NCBI RefSeq assembly: GCF_003412465.1
Contig: NZ_QTJV01000010.1
Coordinates: forward strand, 310,001-374,000
Origin: Chitinophaga silvisoli
GTDB taxonomy: Bacteria > Bacteroidota > Bacteroidia > Chitinophagales > Chitinophagaceae
DNA length: 64,000 nt
Reading direction: 5' to 3'
The notes beneath the pieces are model-generated. The model was not told the DNA's origin. It searched no databases and was given only the letters and a program-made list of their open reading frames with translations. The translations under genes and the position numbers were made by a program. Of this stretch, positions 43,074 to 52,358 are shown piece by piece; the stretch's first letter is position 1; each line of letters begins with the position of its first letter.

Positions 43074-43982
43074 TTATGAAATGCGCTTATACAGGTTATA
43101 GAGGAAAGGGGTACCCCTGACAATCTTCCTGGCCATGTAAAACAGGTAGGGAGGATTGAACAGGTTGACAACCGAAAATTCATCTGCTGCATGGTCAATG
43201 CTGATGCTTGCCGGATGGACAATGTCAGGGATCCTGCCATACACCATCTTTTTGAACCATGCAGGTGTAGAGCGGGTATGAGTGGCTTCCTTTCCATAAC
43301 CGATGTTTGTAATCAGGTTAGTATTGGGGGTAATGGCATAGCCATGATTGAACCACACACTCATAAACCATTGTATGTCCCAGGTATCGATCCGTTTTGT
43401 ATAGATATTCTCAAGATCGGTGAGGAACTGGCGGTTCATGCCCTTGCGTGAAACATGTTGGTACCGTTGAAGACTAAAATCATAATACTGCCAGGCCCTG
43501 CGCCAGGTGGCCCATCCCCATATATGTGCAAACCTGGAGAAGTAATAGGAGGCATCGCCCCTTTGCTGTCCCATCTGGTAATTGCTGCCGGAAATGTGCA
43601 TAATGCGTTCATCATGCCTGTAGCGATCCAGTAGTGTGGTACAGAAAGTAAAAAATGTAGGATCAGGAATGCAATCATCTTCCAGGATAATGCCTTCTTC
43701 CACCTGCTCAAAGAACCAGTTGATGGCGCTGCTCACAGCCTGGCCACAACCCAGGTTTTCATCTCTGAACAGGGTGCTTACTTCACATGGCCAGTCTATG
43801 GCATTGAGCACTTCGCTCCTGGTAGTTTCACACAAGGCATCTTCGCCCGGTTTACCAGGTCGTGGACCGTCTGCTGCGATGAACAATCGGGCAGGCTGTT
43901 GAGCTTTGATATGTTCAAATACCTGCATTGTCTGGAAAGGACGGTTGAAGATCAGTAATAGCACAGGTGTTTCCAGCTTCAT
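43074..43982 (-). CDS. GT-A glycosyltransferase (HlpA-like)
   Basis: 302 residues: TPVLLLIFNRPFQTMQVFE, LFIAADGPRPGKPGE, FRDENLGCGQAVSSAINWFFE, GIILEDDCIPDPTFF (acidic metal site), YYFSRFAHIWGWATWRRAW. This pattern is found in sugar transferases annotated as hemolytic protein HlpA-like in Bacteroidota polysaccharide loci. It is probably a cytoplasmic glycosyltransferase. Its ATG overlaps the preceding stop by 1 nt (TAATG). Confidence 0.82.
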   Translation of the reverse strand: MKLETPVLLLIFNRPFQTMQVFEHIKAQQPARLFIAADGPRPGKPGEDALCETTRSEVLNAIDWPCEVSTLFRDENLGCGQAVSSAINWFFEQVEEGIILEDDCIPDPTFFTFCTTLLDRYRHDERIMHISGSNYQMGQQRGDASYYFSRFAHIWGWATWRRAWQYYDFSLQRYQHVSRKGMNRQFLTDLENIYTKRIDTWDIQWFMSVWFNHGYAITPNTNLITNIGYGKEATHTRSTPAWFKKMVYGRIPDIVHPASISIDHAADEFSVVNLFNPPYLFYMARKIVRGTPFLYNLYKRIS

Positions 43983-44623
43983 TATTTTATAGCTTCGAGT
44001 GATACTGCATTTTCAAACCTTGTTTTCTCTTCTACCAGTTTAAACATCGGATCCGGACAATCATTGAATGCACAATGCCTGACACTGCTGAAACCCGCTT
44101 CGAGAAGAATATTAGACAGGGAGAGATGATCCCACATGTACAGGTGTTCGCTGTTGCCGAGGGTGCTTGTCAGCAGACTTTTGAATCCCCGCTGGCGTTG
44201 CTTTTTCCCCAGCATTGTCTTTTCGAGGAACTTTGTATTTGCATTGATATCATGATTGGCCAGGTCTTCCACATATTCCCTGGCTGCGGATTCAAGATCC
44301 GGCAATACGCAGCGGAAGTAAGCGCCAGGTTTCAGAATATGATAAGTATTGCGCACTGCCAGCAGGCAATCGTCATACGAAAGATGCTCCAGTACATGGG
44401 AGCAATAGACACCGTCGCAGGAGTTTTCACGAATGCCGGGGAGTGATTTCAGGATATCACCCTGATGAACGTCTTTTGGAAAGGTGACATGCAATCTGCT
44501 TTTCAGTAACTTGCCTACAATAGGCAATTGTTGAATCCGGAGTGTAGGACTCGCATCAAAATTGGTCCAGCCTTCAGGTGCTGAATAGGGACCACATCCA
44601 TACTGTACATATAACTTGTTCAT
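43982..44623 (-). CDS. class I SAM-dependent methyltransferase
   Basis: 213 residues from the ATG at 44623 (MNKLYVQYGCG); a longer open frame upstream lies inside the FkbM gene and is not used. Motifs: LYVQYGCGPYSAPEGWTNFD, CDGVYCSHVLEHLSYDDCL, NTYHILKPGAYFRCVLPDLE. It is closely similar to the protein at 53233-53871, so the two are paralogues. It probably methylates a sugar or carries out a related modification. It starts 4 nt after the FkbM stop. Confidence 0.83.
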   Translation of the reverse strand: MNKLYVQYGCGPYSAPEGWTNFDASPTLRIQQLPIVGKLLKSRLHVTFPKDVHQGDILKSLPGIRENSCDGVYCSHVLEHLSYDDCLLAVRNTYHILKPGAYFRCVLPDLESAAREYVEDLANHDINANTKFLEKTMLGKKQRQRGFKSLLTSTLGNSEHLYMWDHLSLSNILLEAGFSSVRHCAFNDCPDPMFKLVEEKTRFENAVSLEAIK

Positions 44624-44627
44624 AGCG

Positions 44628-45323
44628 CTAATGACTTTTGATGTTCCTGAAAATGTAGGTATAATAGGTTTTGGCAAAAATGTCGTAACCCGCAGCCTGC
44701 ATGAATTTGCCCAGCTCAGTATTATACATGTCTCCCAGCAGGAAAGGATTGCTTTCCACCAGGATATAGGAAGGGCGGTACTTCTGCCAGTTGTTGGAGC
44801 GTAATACATCCATATCCAATCCTTCTGCATCGATGGTGAGAAAGTCGATAGGTGTACCAGCCGGCAGGTATTGATCCAGGATGTCTCCCAGTGGCCATGT
44901 TTCAATCTGTTTTTCCCTGATCACCCTGTATTTTGGATCCTGTGTGTATTCTTCCACTTTATCCGGCGAAAAAGTATTGAGTGCCGGATCATTAAAGATG
45001 TGGTAGGTGAGGTGTTGCCTGGTAAGTGACACACCCATTTCCAGGTTTGTATCCAGCGGGCGGTACCTGTCAAACATGGCTTTGGAGCCGGGATTCGGAT
45101 CAATATTGATTCCTTTCCAGCGTTTCTTATAGAATATATAGGTGTTGGATACACGAAAAGGATGGTGAGCGCCTACATCTACATAAGTCCCGTTTTTCTT
45201 GTTATCAAAAATCCTTTTAAGGATCAGGTCTTCTCCCTCCGAGCTGTATGCCGGAGCCAGGTACCTGATCTGAGGTGCTAACTTAGATCCCAACCGGGCA
45301 ATTATTTTTTTTACTTGACTCAT
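44628..45323 (-). CDS. FkbM-family methyltransferase
   Basis: 231 residues. Motifs: SEGEDLILKRIF, GTYVDVGAHHPFRVSNTY (SAM site), GINIDPNPGSKAMF, PIDFLTIDAEGLDMDVLRSN and YILVESNPF. It is the short FkbM type seen in polysaccharide loci. Start and upstream stop overlap by 4 nt with the flippase gene. It would add a methyl group to a repeat-unit sugar. Confidence 0.85.
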   Translation of the reverse strand: MSQVKKIIARLGSKLAPQIRYLAPAYSSEGEDLILKRIFDNKKNGTYVDVGAHHPFRVSNTYIFYKKRWKGINIDPNPGSKAMFDRYRPLDTNLEMGVSLTRQHLTYHIFNDPALNTFSPDKVEEYTQDPKYRVIREKQIETWPLGDILDQYLPAGTPIDFLTIDAEGLDMDVLRSNNWQKYRPSYILVESNPFLLGDMYNTELGKFMQAAGYDIFAKTYYTYIFRNIKSH

Positions 45324-46669
45324 TTACTCAAAGACTTTTGACGTATTACAGATAATAAGTTTTCAATAGAACTCTTCAACGCCAGATGCAACTGCCAAAT
45401 ATCTGCAAGCGCCTTTCCTGGGTTTAGCATTTTTATGATGAACATTTTGCCCTGACCGGTTTTATCAACCATGATCAGGCAGGTAGCAACGGTTGTATAG
45501 GAAATAACAGTAGCTATTGCTGCAGCTATTCCCCCCAGTGAGGGAATCAGCAGCAGGTTGATGAGCAGGTTGGCTATAATGCCGGCTATGGTAGCATACA
45601 GGTTCGCATTGTAATTGCCTTCCACAATCTGGTATTGCATGATGGCCACGCATATAAACACGGGTATATTTGCCCAGATATGTATAGATAGAATGATACC
45701 TGCATGTGGATACTGGCTGCCGTACAGGATGCCTGTAAGCCAACCGGAAGCGGTCGTCATGATGACCGCAATGCCTGTACTGCCCCACATAGAAAGCCTG
45801 ATCCATTTCTCAACATTTTCCAGGTACCTGCCGTGATTGGTTTGTCTTTTCCGGATCAGGTTAGGCAGGATGGCAACGGCTATCACTGTGGGAATAGCGT
45901 ACCACAACTCTGATATACGGGCAGCTGCGGCGTACTCACCCAGTTGCTGTGGGGTGGTCAGGATATCCAGCATCAGCTGATCTGACTTCATGTATAGCAG
46001 TACGAGCACTCCTGTGAAGAGGAGGGACCAGCTTTGTGAGAACAGGTAGCGGGCTTCCTGCATGCGTACTTTAAGTAATGAAGTGATTCCTTCATGCCAG
46101 ATGTAATAAGCAGATATGAGCACATAGGTGACCACCAGTTCAGCCAGCGATACCCAGAGGATAACCAGGAAGGAAAGGTTCATCCTGACACAAACGATCT
46201 TGATCAGGCAGAATAAAACAAATACAGTCACCTTAGGGATAATCACACGTTGCACCTGGTTATGTGCCTGGTAGTAGTAATCAAAAACATCGAATGATTG
46301 CAGCAGGATATTCAATGCGGTAATGGAGGTGCACCATATATACAAAGGATTGTGATGCCTGGTGAACCAGGTGATGCCTATACAGATCGTGCAGGATAAG
46401 ATACCCGCCACCATCCGCATAAATAGTGCCGTAGAGATAATTTCATCCCTGCGTTCAGGTGCAGAGACGAGTTCTTTCACCACTATCTTGTCCAGGCCCA
46501 GCACAGCAATGCCTCCTATAATGGCAGTAAGCGCGATGGAGTAGTTCCAGATGCCAAATTCCCCGGGGCCGATATAGCGTGCGATCATGGCCATGGTAAA
46601 GAGACCAAGGAACAGGCGCGCCAGTTTGTCTACCAGCAGCCAACCACTATTTTGCAGAATCTTATGCAA
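45320..46669 (-). CDS. wzx: polysaccharide flippase (Wzx)
   Basis: 449 residues, about 12 to 14 TM helices of the MOP superfamily (MHKILQNSGWLLVDKLARLF, PGEFGIWNYSIALTAI, SLLFTGVLVLLYMKSDQLML, LGEYAAAARISELWY). It would move undecaprenyl-linked repeat units across the inner membrane. Its start overlaps the Wzc stop by 8 nt and its stop overlaps the FkbM start by 4 nt. Confidence 0.9.
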   Translation of the reverse strand: MHKILQNSGWLLVDKLARLFLGLFTMAMIARYIGPGEFGIWNYSIALTAIIGGIAVLGLDKIVVKELVSAPERRDEIISTALFMRMVAGILSCTICIGITWFTRHHNPLYIWCTSITALNILLQSFDVFDYYYQAHNQVQRVIIPKVTVFVLFCLIKIVCVRMNLSFLVILWVSLAELVVTYVLISAYYIWHEGITSLLKVRMQEARYLFSQSWSLLFTGVLVLLYMKSDQLMLDILTTPQQLGEYAAAARISELWYAIPTVIAVAILPNLIRKRQTNHGRYLENVEKWIRLSMWGSTGIAVIMTTASGWLTGILYGSQYPHAGIILSIHIWANIPVFICVAIMQYQIVEGNYNANLYATIAGIIANLLINLLLIPSLGGIAAAIATVISYTTVATCLIMVDKTGQGKMFIIKMLNPGKALADIWQLHLALKSSIENLLSVIRQKSLSK

Positions 46670-49040
46670 GACGATGTTTTAGTTTTTTGAAAAATGCAAA
46701 CCACCTTTTGGCTTTCATCTTCTCCTCTGAATATGAATAATGATCGTAGTAATAGTTTGGATAGAAACTATTCTGTTCAATACCATTGAAGATGATACCT
46801 GTTTTACGGAAATGTCCTTCCCTCAGATTTTCTGCTACTGCTTTCAGTTTGGATTTTAAGGTGAAATTGTACCTTACTACGAACAGGCTGGCATCTATAT
46901 AAGGTGCCAGGCTTTTGGCATCAGATACTATACCGATTGGGGCAGTATCGATGATGATATAGTCATAGCGTTCCTTCAGGGTAGTCATCAGGGTACGCAT
47001 CCTGTTTCCTTCTATCAGTTCAACCGGGTTGGGTGGAATAGGACCGGACGAAATCAGGTGCAGGTCGCTACCGGGAACCTTATGAATAATTTCGTCTATC
47101 GATTTATTCTCTACGATATAATTGGTGATCCCTACATAGTTGTCCATGCCCAGGAACTTTGAGAGCTTTGGTTTGCGCAGGTCAAGTTCCAGCAGGATTA
47201 CTTTCTTCTTATTTACGGTAAGTGAGTTACCCAGGTGTGCACTCAGGAAAGTTTTACCCTCACCGGAGATGCTGGACGTGATCAGGATGGTAGTACTATT
47301 GGTATGCTCACTCAGCAGGTAGCGGAGGTTGGTACGCAGATTGAAAATTTGTTCCAGCAGCACAGACCTGTTTTGCAGTGAAAGGTTCTTGGAAGTTTCT
47401 TCGTCATCCTGGTATATTTCTGCCATAAGCGGGAGTTCAAATAATTGTTCAATCTCAGTTTTGTTGAGGACCTTATTGTTCAGGAAATATTTCAGGTAAA
47501 TGTAGAGTGTGCTCAGTGCCAGGCCGATGGCCAGGAAACCTACAAAGGCCATTGTTTTTTTGGGCGACTCCGGTTTTTCCGGAATAAATGCCGGGGCAAT
47601 GATTTTGTTGTCAGTCACATTACTTGCATAGGACACTGATGCTTCTTCTTTCTTTTTCAACAGGTAGAGATAGAGGTTTTCCTTTACGCCCTGTTGTCTT
47701 TTGATATTGATATATTCCCTTTCGTATGCCGGGATGTTTGCAATTTTAGCCTGGATCTGGTTGACTTTTTGCTGCATCTGGCTTTGTGCTACGCCTGCGT
47801 TACGTCTATATCCCGAGATGTAGCTTTTTATTGTTTTACGTGCTTCTTCTATTTGTCCATCCAGGTTTTGAACGATCATACTGCCTGGCTGCAGGGAAAG
47901 AGACAGTTTGTTCTTTTCTTTCAGCAGTTCTTCATACCGGTTGATCATAGCAGTCAATGTCTGGTCCACGGTGCCCAGCATTGGGGCGAAGGGATAACTG
48001 GTGCCGGGTGCATTCAGGTAGTCTTCTACCTGGTCAAATACGGAGAGCTGCATATTTGCATCATTCAGTTTGATATCCGCATCTTTTACCTGTTCCAGCG
48101 CCAGTTTGCTCGTTCCTTCAATGTCTGTGATGCCCCGCTGTACTTTGAATCGTTCTTCCTGTTTTTCCAGGTAACCCAGTTCATCGCGCAGGGAGTCGAT
48201 ACGGATAGAGAGGAAATTGATGGTTTTCAGCGCCACCCTGTTCTTATCATCGAGTGTATAATCATTGTAGGTTTCAAGTAATGCATTGATAAAATGAGCA
48301 GCCCGGGCAGCGACCGCATCTTCATAGGTTACCAGTATTACAGTTGCATCTTTATTTACGAGGGCAGTACCGATATCGTCCATTTTTTCATACGCCAGTT
48401 CAGCGATAGAATCTATCCGGATGCGGTAATCGTTCAAAGCAGGCAGATTGTTCTGCTTTCCGCTATAGGTAATGCTGAACTGATCGCGGCCTACGGTAAA
48501 TGGCACGCCTGACCGCACGGTGAATTCTTTGGTCTGATCATCTCCATATTCGGCTTTTACCTTAAGGCCTGAATTAAAGGGCGTGACATCAAATATATAG
48601 TTGCCAATATTGGCGGTATCGCTGAGGATTTTGATATTGAAAGGGGAGTCATCGTACAGTTCTTCGTTCCGCACAGCAGCTTTGCGGTAGTAACGAATAT
48701 TGAAGTGATTATCCCTGATTACTTTGGCGATCAGGATGGGCGACTTGATCACTTCCATTTCATTTTCTATATTTTTTCCGCTGTTGAAGAGGGAGAGGGA
48801 TTTAAGCATATCCATTTCTTCACCACCTCCTTTCTTTTCATCTTTCAGGTACAATTTAGCGCTGGACATATACCTGGGTTTGGCATATTTCAGGTAAATG
48901 AAGGCACCCAATACAGAAAGCAGTATAAGGATAAGGTAAAGTGGCCAGTGGAATGCCAGTTTTTTCAAGAGGTCATTCAGGTCTATAACGGCAGATTTGT
49001 TAGTTGTTTCGCTTTTTTGGCTCATAACGGAAGGTATCAT
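46662..49040 (-). CDS. wzc: Wzc-like polysaccharide copolymerase with BY-kinase domain
   Basis: 792 residues. Wzz domain with TM at about 34-52, long periplasmic coiled-coil region (EELLKEKNKLSLSLQPGS), second TM at about 500-520, then the tyrosine autokinase: Walker A SISGEGKTFL (about 591), Walker A' LELDLRKPKL, Walker B IIIDTAPIG, and a Tyr-rich tail (NSFYPNYYYDHYSYSEEK) as phosphorylation site. It controls chain length and export with Wza. The start ATG at 49040 forms an ATGA overlap with the Wza stop; M6 at 49025 is an alternative. Confidence 0.93.
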   Translation of the reverse strand: MIPSVMSQKSETTNKSAVIDLNDLLKKLAFHWPLYLILILLSVLGAFIYLKYAKPRYMSSAKLYLKDEKKGGGEEMDMLKSLSLFNSGKNIENEMEVIKSPILIAKVIRDNHFNIRYYRKAAVRNEELYDDSPFNIKILSDTANIGNYIFDVTPFNSGLKVKAEYGDDQTKEFTVRSGVPFTVGRDQFSITYSGKQNNLPALNDYRIRIDSIAELAYEKMDDIGTALVNKDATVILVTYEDAVAARAAHFINALLETYNDYTLDDKNRVALKTINFLSIRIDSLRDELGYLEKQEERFKVQRGITDIEGTSKLALEQVKDADIKLNDANMQLSVFDQVEDYLNAPGTSYPFAPMLGTVDQTLTAMINRYEELLKEKNKLSLSLQPGSMIVQNLDGQIEEARKTIKSYISGYRRNAGVAQSQMQQKVNQIQAKIANIPAYEREYINIKRQQGVKENLYLYLLKKKEEASVSYASNVTDNKIIAPAFIPEKPESPKKTMAFVGFLAIGLALSTLYIYLKYFLNNKVLNKTEIEQLFELPLMAEIYQDDEETSKNLSLQNRSVLLEQIFNLRTNLRYLLSEHTNSTTILITSSISGEGKTFLSAHLGNSLTVNKKKVILLELDLRKPKLSKFLGMDNYVGITNYIVENKSIDEIIHKVPGSDLHLISSGPIPPNPVELIEGNRMRTLMTTLKERYDYIIIDTAPIGIVSDAKSLAPYIDASLFVVRYNFTLKSKLKAVAENLREGHFRKTGIIFNGIEQNSFYPNYYYDHYSYSEEKMKAKRWFAFFKKLKHRLA

Positions 49041-49801
49041 TTAACGGTAACGATAATTAGTGTTGTGATCAGTGAAAGGGCTCCAATCATAGCCGGGATC
49101 AGTTGTACGAATCTTGATCCATTGAACACTTTATTTTTGCCTGGTCTTATATATACCACATCATTGTTATTCAGGTAGTAGTAGGGCGACGATAGTACTT
49201 TGCTATCACTCAGGTTGAGTGATGCATATTTTTTTACACCGTCTACTTCCCTGATCACCGTGACATCGTCACGCAGGGCAGTAACGTTCATATCGCCGGC
49301 CATGCTGAGAGCATCGAGGATCGATACCCGCTCAGCGCCTATCTTGAAGGAGCCGGGGCGTGCTACATCACCCAGGACTGAAATTTTAAAATTTGAAATA
49401 CGGGTAGATACAAAAGCATTGCGGATGCTTTTGTCTAGTTCTGTAGTGATGGCATTGTTGATCTCAGATGTCGTTTTATCTTTTACATAAATCCGGCCTG
49501 CCATTGGAAGGTTGATGTAACCGGCGCTATCTACCAGGTATCCGGGGTCTATACCGTTGGCGCTGGCTGGAGCAGCAGATACAGCAGCCGGATTCAGAAT
49601 TTGAGAGATGTCTTTATCGATTGTCGTCACAGTGATCTGCAATACATCCCCTGGCTGCACTTTAAGTGGCTGTAGTGGATGCCCAGATTCTTCTCCCATT
49701 TGTTGCTGGATGTCATTTAAGTAAGTAATTTTTTTGGTTTCGATGCAGCTGAATAAAAAGAACAAACTGCTAATTAACAGTAAATGGATTCTGGATTTCA
49801 T
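49037..49801 (-). CDS. wza: Wza-like polysaccharide export lipoprotein
   Basis: 254 residues. Lipoprotein signal HLLLISSLFFLFSC. Polysaccharide-export domain LKVQPGDVLQITVTTIDKD, YINLPMAGRIYVKDKT, then an SLBB-like domain FKISVLGDVARPGSFK, SILDALSMAGDM, NNDVVYIRPGK, and a C-terminal hydrophobic helix (LIPAMIGALSLITTLIIV). Bacteroidota Wza homologues are short like this. It forms the outer-membrane export channel with Wzc. Confidence 0.92.
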   Translation of the reverse strand: MKSRIHLLLISSLFFLFSCIETKKITYLNDIQQQMGEESGHPLQPLKVQPGDVLQITVTTIDKDISQILNPAAVSAAPASANGIDPGYLVDSAGYINLPMAGRIYVKDKTTSEINNAITTELDKSIRNAFVSTRISNFKISVLGDVARPGSFKIGAERVSILDALSMAGDMNVTALRDDVTVIREVDGVKKYASLNLSDSKVLSSPYYYLNNNDVVYIRPGKNKVFNGSRFVQLIPAMIGALSLITTLIIVTVK

Positions 49802-49845
49802 GTGTTATTTTGTTATAAGTCGTGCGTATTTGTAGGTTGAATAGT

Positions 49846-51075
49846 TTACCCTTCCGGAATGATAGCAGCAGGCACAGTGCTCTTCCTTTTTTTGATTAAT
49901 TTCTGTCGTAAAGTCTGTTGTACAGGGAGCTCGAAATAGTAGTGGCCCAGTATACTAAGTGTGATCAGTACTCCATAGAATGCCAGTAAGGTGAGGGGAG
50001 ACTGGAAAATGGTTTGGGGCAGGCCCAATGCATTGACCAATACTGCGGTTGCCACCATGAGGGGAAAGTGAATGAGGTACAGGCAATAGCTGGCATTCCC
50101 TAGTACCTGTGTCCATTTGGCCCTGATACCGCTTTTGATTGTCTCTGCCATGGCCAGTACCAAAACGGTTGCAGGCGATACGATCGTTCTGAAAAAAGTA
50201 TTGGTGGTGAGGTAGAAGATCTTTTCAATGCTGTCATCTTTCCAGGCTGGCAGTACTTTGTGTGTAAAAGAGAAAAAGAGTTGACGGGTAAAGGAGAAAT
50301 AGTATTCCAGAAGGATATAGCACCATAGCAGTGCGGCTGCAATGGCAACATTGCGTGTTAGGCTCCTGAAATTCTTTTTAGTGCACAACCATGAATAGAT
50401 ATGATAGACGAGTGCTCCAAGGAAGAAGGAGTAAATACCCTGTCCAATCATTGGATAAATAGCCTGGATAACAGCGCCGGCGACGACAAGAAGTATCAAT
50501 AAGCCTTTTTTGTTATGGAGTCTGCGCCAGGCGATCAGGAAGAACAGCAGGTAAAGCAGCAGCTCTACTGATACAGACCAGGAGGGACCGTTGAATCCAT
50601 TGAGGGCAGGTGTCTTTTCAAAGCCCCAGCTATGGATGACGAGCAGGTTGAGCAGAAAATGCCAATAGTCGTTGTTTTGTATAATAAAGGTATGGCCTGA
50701 CTGTTTGACCATGAGCATTTGCAGGGGTATTATTGCCAGGAGTGAAAGGACATGCACAGGGTACAGGCGTGTAAACCTGTAGGTAATAAAATAGTTGAAG
50801 TTGGTAGTGCCCCTGGCTATTTTTTCAGCATAGAACCAGAAGAAGATAAAACCTGACAACAGGAAGAACAGGTCTACAGCATAAAATGCGTGATGGTAGA
50901 GGATGGAGAACAGGGAATAAAGTGGTAAATGGAAATCTTCGAGGGGCGCTGTCTGCACGGTGTAGTCCTTGTAAAAGAAGAACTGCCAGTGGCATAATAC
51001 GACGATAAGTGCCGCAAATCCCCTGATTGCATCGAGACTAAAAAAGTATAATGTTGAGGGCTTACTCGAGGTCAT
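49846..51075 (-). CDS. acyltransferase family 3 (OafA/YrhL-like)
   Basis: 409 residues from the ATG at 51075 (MTSSKPSTLYFFSLDAIRG); the frame is open to 51126 but that part is not family-like. About ten TM helices. Motifs: SLDAIRGFAALIVVLCHW (catalytic His region), LFFLLSGFIFFWFY, YFITYRFTRLYPVH, GPSWSVSVELLLY. It O-acetylates or otherwise acylates polysaccharide sugars on the periplasmic side. It is the first gene of the polysaccharide operon, 44 nt before wza. Confidence 0.88.
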   Translation of the reverse strand: MTSSKPSTLYFFSLDAIRGFAALIVVLCHWQFFFYKDYTVQTAPLEDFHLPLYSLFSILYHHAFYAVDLFFLLSGFIFFWFYAEKIARGTTNFNYFITYRFTRLYPVHVLSLLAIIPLQMLMVKQSGHTFIIQNNDYWHFLLNLLVIHSWGFEKTPALNGFNGPSWSVSVELLLYLLFFLIAWRRLHNKKGLLILLVVAGAVIQAIYPMIGQGIYSFFLGALVYHIYSWLCTKKNFRSLTRNVAIAAALLWCYILLEYYFSFTRQLFFSFTHKVLPAWKDDSIEKIFYLTTNTFFRTIVSPATVLVLAMAETIKSGIRAKWTQVLGNASYCLYLIHFPLMVATAVLVNALGLPQTIFQSPLTLLAFYGVLITLSILGHYYFELPVQQTLRQKLIKKRKSTVPAAIIPEG

Positions 51076-51446
51076 GAATGGTGATGATATAAAGCAATAA
51101 AAAACCTTTAATGACCTTTGGGCCATTATTAGAGCGGAGTTATTTCCAGTTTTTTATTGATTATAGCATTCTCAGACGAGAGCAAGTTAAATTAAAAATA
51201 TCATTTGCACAAAATTGAAGGAAAAAATCCGGGCTGGTGACCTGAACAGTGGATGTTGGCTATAATATGCTATGGCAAAGAATTTTCAAGTATCTAACTG
51301 TTAAGAAAAGGGGATGAGTGCAATACTAAATACGGCAGTTGTACATGTTATAAATAATTAAAAAATGAACAATAATTGTATTATTTATGTATTTATGGAG
51401 GAAAAAATCCTGGATGTAGCCTCGAAAATAAATTGACCCATAATAG
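51076..51446. other. divergent intergenic region with a spaced direct repeat
   Basis: About 370 nt upstream of both the minus-strand polysaccharide operon and the plus-strand methyltransferase pair. AGGAAAAAATCC followed by nGG occurs at 51219 and again at 51399, exactly 180 nt apart. No ORF or RNA is seen. It presumably holds both promoters, though no full consensus is found. Confidence 0.45.
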
Positions 51447-52352
51447 ATGAAAAGCATTAAAAAGTTATTCAATGTTATGCATCACTATCTGTATAACATT
51501 AGGAAGTCCCAACAAACCGATATTCTTTTATTAGGCGCATTGTTAGCAAGACAAAATAAAGCGTTACCCATTTTAGAAAATATAGCGGATGCTGAATTCA
51601 AAGTGTTTAGCCAGGCAGGAGATGATGGGATCATACAATATCTGATTCATAAAGTTCAAATTCACCGGAAAATATTTATAGAATTTGGCGTTGAAAATTA
51701 TGTGGAATCGAACACCCGTTTTTTATTAAGGCATGACAACTGGTCGGGCCTGGTTATAGATGGATCCCGCAAGGCAATAGAATATATCATGTCTGACGAT
51801 ATCTATTATCAGCATGACCTGCAGGCATTTGAAGCTTTTATTACCAAAGACAATATTAATGATCTTATATCATCTGCGGGGATCAGTGGAGAGATCGGCT
51901 TGCTAAGTGTGGATATAGATGGCAATGATTATTGGGTATGGAAAGCGATAGATGTGGTGCAACCAGTGATCGTGGTGGCGGAATACAATAGTGTATTTGG
52001 AATGGATCGTGCCCTGACAGTACCCTATAAATCGGACTTTGTAAGATCAGTGGCGCATTACAGTTACCTGTATTTTGGTGCGTCGTTAAAAGCACTATGC
52101 CTGTTGGCAGAAGAGAAAGGATATAGCCTGGTAGGATGTAATGCGATTGGGAACAACGCTTATTTTGTAAGGAAGGATCGCATGGGTGAGCTGAAGGCAT
52201 TGAACGTGGAAGAAGGATATGTAGAATCGCAGTTCAGGGAAAGCAGGAATAAGCAGGGACAGCTGAATTATTTAAGGGGTGCACAGCGCTATGCCTGTAT
52301 ACAGGGTATGCCTGTAGTAAATGTGGCGACAGGCGAAACAGAAGTACTTTAA
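51447..52352 (+). CDS. FkbM-like SAM methyltransferase-fold protein
   Basis: 301 residues. Motifs: FSQAGDDGIIQYLIHKV, KIFIEFGVENYVESNTRFLL (in place of the DVGAN SAM motif), WSGLVIDGSRKAI, IGLLSVDIDGNDYWVWKAI, VIVVAEYNSVFG. The fold is methyltransferase-like, but the SAM loop is FIEFGVENY rather than DVGANxG, so activity is plausible but unproven. It is 6 nt upstream of a canonical FkbM gene, beside the polysaccharide locus. Confidence 0.72.
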   Translation: MKSIKKLFNVMHHYLYNIRKSQQTDILLLGALLARQNKALPILENIADAEFKVFSQAGDDGIIQYLIHKVQIHRKIFIEFGVENYVESNTRFLLRHDNWSGLVIDGSRKAIEYIMSDDIYYQHDLQAFEAFITKDNINDLISSAGISGEIGLLSVDIDGNDYWVWKAIDVVQPVIVVAEYNSVFGMDRALTVPYKSDFVRSVAHYSYLYFGASLKALCLLAEEKGYSLVGCNAIGNNAYFVRKDRMGELKALNVEEGYVESQFRESRNKQGQLNYLRGAQRYACIQGMPVVNVATGETEVL

Positions 52353-52358
52353 TTAAAA

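Noticed and set aside
44624-44905. N-terminal extension of the methyltransferase at 43982
   Set aside because: It runs inside the FkbM gene in another frame; the family start MNKLYVQYGCG is at 44623.
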